64,000 nucleotides of DNA from an uncultured Rhodopila sp. (lineage in GTDB: Bacteria > Pseudomonadota > Alphaproteobacteria > Acetobacterales > Acetobacteraceae), in NCBI RefSeq assembly GCF_903915725.1, contig NZ_CAIWTY010000069.1, positions 43,878 through 107,877 on the forward strand, written 5' to 3'. Positions 8,073 through 17,385 of the stretch are shown one piece after another. Numbering within the stretch: the first letter of the stretch is position 1; each line of letters starts with the position of its first letter. A program made the translations under genes and the position numbers. A model generated the notes under the pieces. It was not told where the DNA came from and did no database searches. It saw only the letters and a list, made by a program, of their open reading frames with translations.

Positions 8073-9194
8073 TCACGCCTGCAGCGAATCGGGCGGAGCC
8101 CCTGACCGGGCGGTGAACATCACCCGAAGCTCATCCAGCGGCAGCAAACTGCCATCCCGTTCGAAGTGCCAGAACGTCCAGCCGTTGCAGCTCGGCGCAT
8201 TCTGCGCCAGCGCACCGACCTTATGGATCGATCCGCGGACGTCGCCCATGCTGAGCGACCCGTCCGGCCCGACCACCGCGCTGACCCGCCGCTGGCGGTC
8301 GAAGATCGTCGTGCCGGGCGAGATCAGGCCCTGCTCGACCAGGCTGCCGAACGGAATTCGCGGCGCCTCCCGCTTGGTGGGTTCCGAGGTCGCGCCTTCG
8401 ACCGAGATCGCCTTGGTCCGCCGCACGCGCCCAATGGCGGCCTCGGCATAGGCGGGATGCCGCTCGATGCCGATAAACCGCCGCCGCAGCCGCTTGGCGA
8501 CCGCCGGGGTGGTGCCGGTGCCGGCAAACGGGTCCAGCACCACGTCGTCCTGGTTGGTGCTGGCCAGCAGCACGCGATGGATCAGTGCCTCCGGCTTCTG
8601 AGTGGGATGCAGCTTCAGGCCGTGCTCGTTGCGCAGCCGCTCCGGCCCGGTGCACAGCGGGATGAACCAGTCGCTGCGCATCTGGATGTCGTCGTTCAGC
8701 GACTTCATCGCCTGGTAGTTGAAGCGATACCGCGAATCGCGCCCGCGCGCCGCCCAGATCAAAGTCTCATGCGCGTTGGTGAAGCGCCGCCCGCGGAAAT
8801 TGGGCATCGGGTTGGATTTCCGCCAGATCACGTCGTTCAGGATCCAGAACCCGAGGTCCTGCAGGATGGCGCCGATGCGGAAGATGTTGTGGTAGGCGCC
8901 GATCACCCAGAGCGTGCCGTCCTTGCGCAGCAGCCGGCGGCACTCGCGGAGCCATTCCCGGGTGAACGCGTCGTAGGAGGCGAAATCGGTGAAGCGGTCC
9001 CATTCCTCATCGACGCCATCGACAAGGCTGTCATCCGGCCGCCGCAGTTCGCCCCTGAGCTGCAAATTATACGGCGGATCGGCGAAGACGCAGTCAACCG
9101 ACCCCGACGGCAACATGCGCATCATCTGCACACAGTCGCCTCGCAGTATCTGGTCCAGCGGCAGGTCGTGATAGGCGTCCAAGCGGAGTCCCAA
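8073..9194 (-). CDS. ccrM: CcrM-type adenine-N6 DNA methyltransferase
   Basis: A 373-residue beta-class methyltransferase. The catalytic DPPY motif is at residues 39-42 and the AdoMet-binding FAGTGTT at 223-229, the order of the beta class. The C-terminal extension (about residues 275-370, with GLISPGTTIFDRQRR and CNGWTFWHFERDG) is typical of CcrM. CcrM methylates adenine in GANTC and controls cell-cycle transcription in alphaproteobacteria. The homology assigns GANTC specificity; it is not proven here. No restriction enzyme is adjacent, consistent with a solitary methylase. Confidence 0.95.
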   Translation of the reverse strand: MGLRLDAYHDLPLDQILRGDCVQMMRMLPSGSVDCVFADPPYNLQLRGELRRPDDSLVDGVDEEWDRFTDFASYDAFTREWLRECRRLLRKDGTLWVIGAYHNIFRIGAILQDLGFWILNDVIWRKSNPMPNFRGRRFTNAHETLIWAARGRDSRYRFNYQAMKSLNDDIQMRSDWFIPLCTGPERLRNEHGLKLHPTQKPEALIHRVLLASTNQDDVVLDPFAGTGTTPAVAKRLRRRFIGIERHPAYAEAAIGRVRRTKAISVEGATSEPTKREAPRIPFGSLVEQGLISPGTTIFDRQRRVSAVVGPDGSLSMGDVRGSIHKVGALAQNAPSCNGWTFWHFERDGSLLPLDELRVMFTARSGAPPDSLQA

Positions 9195-9241
9195 CCTTAT
9201 CTACAGCATTGCCGCACCGTGACGGGTCGCCGGAAGTCACG

Positions 9242-9862
9242 TCAATCGGCAATCGTCAGATCCAGCCGGAGTTGTGCCACGGTTCCGAACGCTTCGCGGT
9301 GGTGGCGCGTTGGCCCGAGCCGTTGCAGCGCCTCCCGATGCACCGCCGTGGCGTAGCCGGCGTTGGAGTGCCAGCCGTAGCCGGGGAAGCGCACCCCCAG
9401 CCGCGCCATGGCCCGGTCGCGCACGACTTTCGCGACGATCGAGGCGGCGGCGATCGACAGGCACAGCGCGTCGCCCCCCACCACGCAGCGCACGGCGCAA
9501 TCCAGCTTCGGGGGGTAGTTGCCGTCCACCAGCGCGAGGTCGGGCGGGATGCGCAGCCGGGACACCGCCCGCCGCATCGCCAGCATGGAGGCGTGCAGGA
9601 TGTTCAGCCGCAGGATCTCCGTCACCGAAGCGGCGCCAACGCCAATCTCGGCGGAGGAGGCATACAGGGCGAGGAAGGCGGCGAGGCGCTGGTCCGCGGT
9701 GAGTTTCTTCGAATCGTCCAACAGGATGGCCAGTTCGGGCGGGGTGTCGGCGCGCAGCACGACGGCGGCGGCAACCACGGGGCCGGCGAGCGGTCCCCGC
9801 CCGGCCTCGTCAACGCCAGCGACTCGCCCCCCGGCGGCCAGTTCCATGTCCAGACTGGGCAT
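9242..9862 (-). CDS. rnhB: ribonuclease HII
   Basis: A 206-residue enzyme that removes ribonucleotides from DNA. The motif [15 protein letters not shown] carries the first metal-binding pair (Asp18, Glu19). DDSKKL and VDGNYPPKL follow, and an aspartate in [13 protein letters not shown] at 9862 was chosen because it gives the usual family length. The frame stays open upstream to 10018 and would add a cysteine-rich stretch not known in this family. Confidence 0.93.
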   Translation of the reverse strand: MPSLDMELAAGGRVAGVDEAGRGPLAGPVVAAAVVLRADTPPELAILLDDSKKLTADQRLAAFLALYASSAEIGVGAASVTEILRLNILHASMLAMRRAVSRLRIPPDLALVDGNYPPKLDCAVRCVVGGDALCLSIAAASIVAKVVRDRAMARLGVRFPGYGWHSNAGYATAVHREALQRLGPTRHHREAFGTVAQLRLDLTIAD

Positions 9863-10065
9863 ATATGGCCCGTAGCAGGGGCGGGCCGAGTCGCGGAAGC
9901 GTTTGCGCTCGCGGCAAGCGGGGCATTTGGGAACGACGCAACGGTAAGCCGGCACACTCGCACGAACGGTGTCCCCCGCGCCTAATCCGCCCGCGTGAAC
10001 TGATGCCCGCCGCGCCAAGTAACGGAAAGACTATGCATGACTCATGAATGCCGCACTCGAGCCGA

Positions 10066-10602
10066 TCAAACAACGTTGAGGCCGTAGGTAGCCGAGCAAA
10101 TAGCATAGCTCCGGGCTTCGTTTCCAACCCGCACAGCATAGAATACCGCCGCGGTTAAACGCTCGTTGGCTTCCAGCCCAAGCGTCCGATTGAATGCGCC
10201 GCCGGCAGCGATCAGGACTGAAAGCTGGTCCGAGTTGACTGATAATGATGATAGTCTTTGCAATCCATCAACGGTTGATGTTGCTATCGTGATAAAGTTC
10301 CCTATAACCGGTATGGCGCTCATGGGTCCCAATATCCATGGGATCTGGGCGGCGTTGGTTTTCATTTTGAAAAACCGGGCGAAATCACGAGCTTGCAGGG
10401 CAGTTAGAATTTTTTGGTCAATAACGAGAGGTTTTCCGCCCTGGAGGCGACCAAAAGTGGCCTTAGGAAGATTAACCCACAGATTTCCGGATGCCGGTGA
10501 GCCATCGATCGATAGGCCGGATGTCGGGAACAGCGATCCCACGGAGAGGTAGGCGGCTGAGAATCCGAACGGATCGTTGATCGAGAAATAGCCTGTCGGC
10601 AT
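10066..10602 (-). CDS. hypothetical protein in a low-GC island
   Basis: A 178-residue protein with a ribosome site GAGGGA 7-8 nt before ATG. No family is recognised. It is rich in serine, alanine and glycine, has one moderately hydrophobic stretch (WILGPMSAIPVIGNFITIA) and no signal peptide. Base composition is visibly lower in GC than its neighbours and codon choice is less biased, suggesting transfer. It stands alone between rnhB and yebC. ATATC- and AT-rich third positions support recent arrival but not a function. Confidence 0.6.
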   Translation of the reverse strand: MPTGYFSINDPFGFSAAYLSVGSLFPTSGLSIDGSPASGNLWVNLPKATFGRLQGGKPLVIDQKILTALQARDFARFFKMKTNAAQIPWILGPMSAIPVIGNFITIATSTVDGLQRLSSLSVNSDQLSVLIAAGGAFNRTLGLEANERLTAAVFYAVRVGNEARSYAICSATYGLNVV

Positions 10603-10872
10603 CGATAGGTCCCTCGAACCAGTTCCCCATCCAACTTAAGAGACCACTTTCATCGGCGCAATCCGAGAGCGAGCCGGTCGCGCCGGGCGCAGCAGGAGTC
10701 CGTTCTGGTCGCTCGCCCGGACCCGCCCGCTGGTTCAGACGGGGCAATATCCGCGGCCCGGCGTCCGAGATCGAAGCGATAAACCGCCCTGTGAGCAGAC
10801 GCGTTTCCCCCCGGCAGCCCGGCGTAGTAGTCTCGGAGCGGACACACCAACCTGAGAGTTGATAGACGACCC

Positions 10873-11622
10873 ATGGCCGGCCATTCCCAGTTCAAGAACA
10901 TCATGCACCGCAAGGGTGCCCAGGACGCCCGCCGCGGCCGCCAGTTCGCGCGCATCATCCGGGAGATCACCGTCTCTGCCCGGCAGGGGCTGCCTGACCC
11001 GTCGTCGAATCCGCGGCTCCGTGCGGCGGTCACCGCGGCGCGGCAGGCCAACATGCCGAAGGACACGGTGGACCGGGCGATCAAGAAGGCCTCCGGCGCC
11101 GGGGCAGGCGACGACTATGCGGAGGTCCGCTACGAGGGCTACGGCCCGGCCGGCGTGGCGGTAATCGTCGAGGCGCTGACCGACAACCGCAATCGCACCG
11201 CGTCGGACGTGCGCACTGCGTTCAACAAGGCCGGCGGCGCGCTGGGGGAGACGAACTCGGTCAGCTTCATGTTCAACCGGCTGGGCGTGATCCGGTATCC
11301 CGCGGCGGTGGCGACGGCCGACGACATGCTGGAGGCCGCGATCGAAGCCGGTGCCGAGAATGCCGAAAGCGACGATGAGGCGCATGAGGTGACTTGCCCG
11401 ATCGAGGATTTCTTCACCGTCCGGGATGCCCTGGAGGCCCGCTTCGGCGCGCCGGAAAGTGCGAAGCTGGAGTGGCGGCCGACGACGGTGGTGACTCTGG
11501 ATGAAGACCGGGCGGCCGGGCTGCTGAAGCTGCTGGATGTGCTGGATGAGAACGAGGACGTGCAGAATGTCTACGCCAACTTCGATATTCCGGAATCCGT
11601 GATGGCGGCGCTGTCGCGGTAA
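10873..11622 (+). CDS. yebC: YebC/PmpR family protein
   Basis: A 249-residue protein with the full YebC pattern: [52 protein letters not shown] and the C-terminal [17 protein letters not shown]. YebC-family proteins were described as transcription regulators; some members act on ribosomes stalled at proline runs. It lies 175 nt before ruvC, a frequent bacterial arrangement. Confidence 0.95.
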   Translation: MAGHSQFKNIMHRKGAQDARRGRQFARIIREITVSARQGLPDPSSNPRLRAAVTAARQANMPKDTVDRAIKKASGAGAGDDYAEVRYEGYGPAGVAVIVEALTDNRNRTASDVRTAFNKAGGALGETNSVSFMFNRLGVIRYPAAVATADDMLEAAIEAGAENAESDDEAHEVTCPIEDFFTVRDALEARFGAPESAKLEWRPTTVVTLDEDRAAGLLKLLDVLDENEDVQNVYANFDIPESVMAALSR

Positions 11623-11645
11623 GCCGCACTGGGACCGTGCCGCTC

Positions 11646-11677
11646 CGTCATGCCGGCGGAGGCCGGCATCCACGCCT
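11646..11677. repeat. short palindromic repeat, family A
   Basis: GTCATGCCGGCGGAGGCCGGCATCCACGCC is split here as arms GCCGGC...GCCGGC flanked by GTCAT and ATCCACGCC. The same outer sequence with a different inner stem is seen at 12317-12355, 40530-40560 and, in the opposite orientation, 60738-60771. It behaves like a REP element. Confidence 0.6.
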
Positions 11678-11797
11678 GTGATTTGTCGGGACACAGATGT
11701 GGATAGACGACCCGAACCGACGGTGAACGGAAACAGCCTATCCCCGCCCTGGTTGGTGTAAGCACTGGCCGTGCGAACGGCGGGGTGCGAATCGACA

Positions 11798-12292
11798 ATG
11801 GTCAGGCTGCTGGGCATCGACCCCGGTTTACGGTTTACCGGCTGGGGCCTGATCGACGTCGACGGCAACCGCCTGCGCCACATCGCCGACGGCGTGATCG
11901 CGACCGACAGCGACCACTCCGTCCCCGATCGGCTGAAGATGTTGCACGACGCGCTGATGGCGCTGCTGGTGCTGCACAAGCCCAACGAGGCCGCGGTCGA
12001 GGAAACCTATGTCAACCGCAATGGCGCGGCGACACTCAAGCTAGGCTATGCCCGCGGCGTCGCGCTGCTAACCCCGGCTTTGGCGGGGATCAAAGTCACC
12101 GAATATCCCGCCAAGACCGTGAAGATGGCCGTTGTCGGCACCGGAGGCGCGGAGAAGGAGCAGGTGGCGATGATGGTGCGCCGCCTGCTGCCTGGCGCGA
12201 CGCTGCGGCGAGCCGATGCGTCGGATGCGCTGGCGGTGGCGATCTGTCACGCGCACCATCGGTCGTCCCGGCTGGCCTGGGGGGCAGCATAG
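11798..12292 (+). CDS. ruvC: crossover junction endodeoxyribonuclease RuvC
   Basis: A 164-residue Holliday junction resolvase. Acidic catalytic residues are visible as Asp8 (LLGIDPG), the Glu68-Glu69 region (AAVEETYVNRN) and Asp140/Asp143 (RRADASDALAVA). ATG at 11798 starts directly before the first strand; an upstream GTG at 11771 would add nine atypical residues. RuvC acts with the RuvAB branch-migration motor, but ruvA and ruvB do not follow here. Confidence 0.95.
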   Translation: MVRLLGIDPGLRFTGWGLIDVDGNRLRHIADGVIATDSDHSVPDRLKMLHDALMALLVLHKPNEAAVEETYVNRNGAATLKLGYARGVALLTPALAGIKVTEYPAKTVKMAVVGTGGAEKEQVAMMVRRLLPGATLRRADASDALAVAICHAHHRSSRLAWGAA

Positions 12293-12316
12293 CCGCACGG
12301 CGTAATGGCTGCCGCG

Positions 12317-12356
12317 CGGCAAGGCGTGGATGGTGGCCCTGCGGCCACCATGACGA
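12317..12356. repeat. short palindromic repeat, family A variant
   Basis: GGCGTGGATG, stem GTGGCC-ctgc-GGCCAC, then CATGACGATG. The outer blocks match the family A repeats elsewhere in inverted orientation, while the stem sequence differs. It lies between convergent ruvC and thiC and could also act as a terminator hairpin. Confidence 0.5.
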
Positions 12357-12432
12357 TGAGGGGCCGGTGCGCCACTCCCGACAGCAGGTCACGCCCCTCG
12401 CGTTATCAGCCGCCGCCGCTGCGCCGATCGGC

Positions 12433-14307
<1,875 letters not shown>

Positions 14308-14324
14308 TCAGGTCCCATGATAAC

Positions 14325-14433
14325 GACCCGTCCCTCCGCCGGCATGACCCGGTTCAGGTTAAAGGGTCATCGCACCGCCGGTTGGTCCGGCTTTACGCGA
14401 TATCTCAGCCCCGTCGGCGGGACACCCCTCGGC
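14325..14433 (-). promoter_or_regulatory. TPP riboswitch (THI element)
   Basis: On the minus strand the leader of thiC contains AGGGGTGTCCCG, GGGGCTGAGATATCG, GACCCTTTAACCTGAACCGG and GCCGGCGGAGGGACG in order. These are the conserved helices of the thiamine pyrophosphate riboswitch, including the CTGAGA and ACCTGA signatures. Binding of TPP should reduce thiC expression. The aptamer ends about 65 nt before the thiC start, leaving room for an expression platform that hides the ribosome site. Confidence 0.93.
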
Positions 14434-14487
14434 AATTCCGCAAGATGCGGCGGCCTAGTCGGTGTGTCAAATCAGAGAAAGGTGGTT

Positions 14488-14561
14488 TGGAGCGGGTGAC
14501 GGGAATCGAACCCGCACAGCCAGCTTGGAAGGCTGGGACTCTACCATTGAGCTACACCCGC
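14488..14561 (-). tRNA. tRNA-Gly (TCC anticodon)
   Basis: On the minus strand the acceptor GCGGGTG pairs with CACCCGC. The D arm is GCTCAATGGTAGAGT, the anticodon arm CCAGC-CTTCCAA-GCTGG (anticodon TCC), the T arm GCGGG-TTCGATT-CCCGT, and CCA is encoded. All stems are well formed. Confidence 0.95.
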
Positions 14562-14622
14562 ATCGGCACGGAAACTAACGGCAGGCCGCGCGATTAGCAA
14601 TCGCGGCGTTTGGTTCCCCAGT

Positions 14623-14701
14623 CGTCATGGCCCGGCTTGTCCGAGCCACCTATCGCGGCACGGTGCTGGTATAGGTGGCCTGGACAAGCCGTGCCATGAC
14701 G
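14623..14701. repeat. palindromic repeat, family B
   Basis: A long imperfect palindrome of about 79 bp. GTCATGGCCCGGCTTGTCC at one end is mirrored by GGACAAGCCGTGCCATGAC at the other, with CCACCTAT...ATAGGTGG nested inside. Related copies are at 17287-17362, 24751-24828, 31820-31898 and 41265-41328. Confidence 0.75.
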
Positions 14702-14712
14702 AGGGGAAGGGC

Positions 14713-14970
14713 TTACCGCCGCCCCGGCGCAGCGGCGGCCGTCTTGGCGGCGGGGCGAGGCGCCGGGAGATCCTCCTCCAGCACCGTCAGATGGATCGAA
14801 TACGACGTCTCCCCGTCATCGACGTCCTTATGCACGGTGCCGATGGTCTCGTCATTGACAGCGAACTCGATGGAAAGGCCCTTGCGCGGCGGCAATACCA
14901 CCTTGATCCGCTCGCTGCCGAACAGCTTGCGCAGGTAGGTTTGCAGACGGTCGACTTCGATCGGTGTCAT
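14713..14970 (-). CDS. DUF3126 family protein
   Basis: An 85-residue protein with the pattern of DUF3126: TPIEVDRLQTYLRKLFG, IKVVLPPRKGLSIEF, then GETSYSIHLTVLEEDL. The family is small, conserved in alphaproteobacteria and of unknown function. The tail is alanine- and proline-rich. It lies 88 nt after ribA on the same strand, so the two could share a transcript. Confidence 0.85.
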   Translation of the reverse strand: MTPIEVDRLQTYLRKLFGSERIKVVLPPRKGLSIEFAVNDETIGTVHKDVDDGETSYSIHLTVLEEDLPAPRPAAKTAAAAPGRR

Positions 14971-15058
14971 CGGGCTCTCATGCGAATGTGGCGCAAACCT
15001 TTAGCCGCTACAGCGGGGCCGGTCCAGGACAAGGCAGGCGAACCCCTACCGCAGTCTT

Positions 15059-16180
15059 CTAGTCAAGCATGTGACCGAAGCGGGACGCCTTGGTGGCAAG
15101 ATACTCGTCGTTAACGCCGTTGGCGGCAAACAGATGCGGCTCCCGCCCCACCACGTCGATGCCGCAGGCCTCCATCGCTTCCAGCTTGTCGGGGTTGTTG
15201 GTCAGCAACCGCACCCGCCTGATGCCCATGATCTGCAGCATCGCCGCGCCGACGAGGAAGTTGCGCTCATCCGCGCCCCAGCCGAGCACCCGATTCGCGT
15301 CCATCGTATCCAGGCCGCGGTCCTGCAGCTCATAGGCGCGCAACTTGTTGATCAGGCCGATGCCCCGTCCCTCCTGCGCCAGATACAGCAGGACGCCGGC
15401 GCCGTCCTCGGCCATGCGCGCAATCGCGCCCCGAAGCTGTTCGCCGCAGTCGCAGCGCAGGCTGCCCAACAGGTCCCCGGTGAAGCATTCCGAGTGGATT
15501 CGCACCAGCGGCGCCGCGTGATCCTGCGGACGCCCGATCACAATCGCTAGATGCTCGATCGCCGAACCCTCGGTGCGGAATGCAACCACGCGGCTGTCCG
15601 GGGCGCCGTTCAGCGGCACATGCGCCGAGACGATTTGCCGCAGGCCGGCAACCTCGTCGCTGGCATACTCCAGCACCTCCGAGGCCGGGACCTCAATGAT
15701 ACCGTGCCCGGCCAACCGGGCGGTGGAGCCGTCCGGCAAAGCCACCGCGACCACCGCCGGCAGCAGCCGGCCGATCTTGGCGAGGCCCAAAGCGGCGGCG
15801 GCGGCGGGAGGTAGAGCGGTGAGCTTCAGCGCCTCCCGCATCAGCGGCTGCGCCGCGGTCGGGTCAACAATGGATTGAAAAACATCAATCTCGCGAAGCG
15901 ATGCAGGCAGCGTGAGGGCGACAGCATCCGCCTGCGCCGGCATCGGCGCGCGCAGAATCGCGGCCGCCCGGGCGGGTGCGAGGATCAACCTGATCTCGCT
16001 CCCCGACACGGTTTCCAGTTCCGCCAGCCCGTCGACTCCCGCCGTCTCCGCTGCCATGACCAGCAGCGACGACGCTCCGCTCAGGATAACGGGAACGCCG
16101 CGGCGCAGGTCCGATGCCCCGCGATGGATCTGTCGAAGGCGCAGCCTCACGCGCTCAGCGGTAGCAGTTTCAGAGGGCAT
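15059..16180 (-). CDS. ribA: GTP cyclohydrolase II (with divergent N-terminal domain)
   Basis: A 373-residue protein. The C-terminal half is a standard RibA: zinc site HSECFTGDLLGSLRCDCGEQ, catalytic LYLAQEGRGIGL and the later LLTNNPDKLEAM. It opens GTP for riboflavin synthesis. The N-terminal half (about 170 residues) has the position of the DHBP synthase domain of RibBA fusions but lacks its acidic active-site signature, so it is probably inactive for that reaction. A separate RibB would be needed elsewhere. Confidence 0.93.
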   Translation of the reverse strand: MPSETATAERVRLRLRQIHRGASDLRRGVPVILSGASSLLVMAAETAGVDGLAELETVSGSEIRLILAPARAAAILRAPMPAQADAVALTLPASLREIDVFQSIVDPTAAQPLMREALKLTALPPAAAAALGLAKIGRLLPAVVAVALPDGSTARLAGHGIIEVPASEVLEYASDEVAGLRQIVSAHVPLNGAPDSRVVAFRTEGSAIEHLAIVIGRPQDHAAPLVRIHSECFTGDLLGSLRCDCGEQLRGAIARMAEDGAGVLLYLAQEGRGIGLINKLRAYELQDRGLDTMDANRVLGWGADERNFLVGAAMLQIMGIRRVRLLTNNPDKLEAMEACGIDVVGREPHLFAANGVNDEYLATKASRFGHMLD

Positions 16181-16335
16181 TGCTGGCCGGAGGTTGTATT
16201 GAGGCGTGTCGATCCCATCGCGAACGCTGCAATATCGAGTAACATTGAGGCCAAACTGCCGACACTATCAACCTTCGAACTAAAAATCGCTGCGCCAAGC
16301 GATGATTGCACATCACGCATTCCTATATAGGTGGT

Positions 16336-16461
16336 ATGAACGAGCCTAGACAGGCTTTTGACTCGCTCGCCTGCCGCGCAGGCGCTCTATTTTGTGATCG
16401 AATAAGACTTGATATCGTGGACGTACACGATTTTGTCCTCTTTCGGGACCGTATAGAGTGA
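16336..16461 (+). CDS. possible small ORF upstream of response regulator
   Basis: Forty-one codons from ATG 16336, starting MNEPRQAFDSLACRAGALFC and ending FRDRIE. AGGTGG lies only 4 nt before ATG, and a TATAT stretch lies just above. No family is recognised and the composition is not strongly coding. It could be chance or a leader peptide. Confidence 0.2.
   Translation: MNEPRQAFDSLACRAGALFCDRIRLDIVDVHDFVLFRDRIE
16414..16431. promoter_or_regulatory. possible operator: ATCGTG-N6-CACGAT
   Basis: A perfect 6-bp inverted repeat with a 6-nt spacer lies in the 357-nt leader of the response regulator gene, about 110 nt before its start. Spaced dyads of this size are typical of dimeric regulators. 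Autoregulation is an inference. The rest of 16181-16537 holds no other clear element. Confidence 0.3.
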
Positions 16462-16537
16462 TGACGCCTTCCAGGAGCCAATCAGAACGCGGGCAGAAAC
16501 CCGGCCACGTTCAAAACTGACAAAGAGGAATTAGCGT

Positions 16538-17275
16538 ATGTCGGCAGAACGCCCCGTCCTGATCGTTGATGACGACGATGCTCTGCGCGAAACCCTGGTC
16601 GACCAGTTGGCCGTCGACGGGGAGTTCGTGGCGACAGAGGCGGCGTCGGTGCAGGAGGCCGAGTCGCGGCTGGCGTCCAAGGATGCCCGTTTCGACGCCG
16701 TGATCCTAGACGTCGGCCTGCCGGACGGCGATGGCCGCGACCTCTGCGCCAAGCTGCGCAAGCAGGGCCAGCGCATGCCCATTATCATGCTGACCGGCCT
16801 CGATGGCGAGAACGACGTGGTCAAGGGCCTGGATTGCGGCGCCAACGACTACATCGCCAAGCCGTTCAAGTTGGCCGTGCTGCTGGCGAGGCTGCGCGCG
16901 CAGTTGCGCATCTTCGAGAACAGCGAGGACGCTGTCTTCACCATCGGGCCGTACACCTTCCGCCCGGCCGCCAAGCTGCTGCAAGAGCCGGCGAAGAACC
17001 GCCGCATCCGCCTGACGGAGAAAGAGGCGGCAATCCTGAAGTTCCTTTATCGCGCCGGCACCCGGTCGGTCGCTCGGCAGGTGCTGCTGAACGAGGTGTG
17101 GGGCTACAATGCCGCGGTCACCACGCACACGCTAGAGACGCATATCTACCGCCTGCGCCAGAAGATTGAGCCGGATCCGGCGAACGCGCGTCTCCTGGTG
17201 ACGGAAGGCGGCGGATACCGTCTGGACCCGGAGGGCATTCCGGCGGCGCGGGTCCCTGCCGCGGTGCACGCGTAA
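16538..17275 (+). CDS. OmpR-family response regulator (orphan)
   Basis: A 245-residue two-domain regulator. The receiver has an acidic patch at residues 11-14, the phospho-acceptor Asp58 (VILDVGLPDG) and Lys108 (IAKPFK). The winged-helix domain follows, with LTEKEAAILKFLY and HTLETHIYRLRQKIE. A good ribosome site (AAAGAGGA) precedes ATG. No histidine kinase lies nearby, so its partner and signal are unknown. Confidence 0.9.
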   Translation: MSAERPVLIVDDDDALRETLVDQLAVDGEFVATEAASVQEAESRLASKDARFDAVILDVGLPDGDGRDLCAKLRKQGQRMPIIMLTGLDGENDVVKGLDCGANDYIAKPFKLAVLLARLRAQLRIFENSEDAVFTIGPYTFRPAAKLLQEPAKNRRIRLTEKEAAILKFLYRAGTRSVARQVLLNEVWGYNAAVTTHTLETHIYRLRQKIEPDPANARLLVTEGGGYRLDPEGIPAARVPAAVHA

Positions 17276-17286
17276 GTCTACCTCAC

Positions 17287-17362
17287 CGTCATGGCCGGGC
17301 TTTTCCCGGCCATCTGCGCTTCAGCGGTGCTGCGAAGATGCCGGGACAAGCCCGGCCATCAC
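17287..17362. repeat. palindromic repeat, family B (diverged)
   Basis: GTCATGGCCGGGCTTTTCC is mirrored by GGGACAAGCCCGGCCATCAC about 45 nt later. It is a diverged copy of the palindromes at 14623 and 24751 and lies between the convergent response regulator and GH65 genes. Confidence 0.6.
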
Positions 17363-17385
17363 GTCGGCGGGGTCGATCCCGACCG

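Noticed and set aside
8073..9194. A restriction-modification system around the methyltransferase
   Set aside because: The neighbours are a decayed vapBC pair and rnhB. The C-terminal extension is of the solitary CcrM type.
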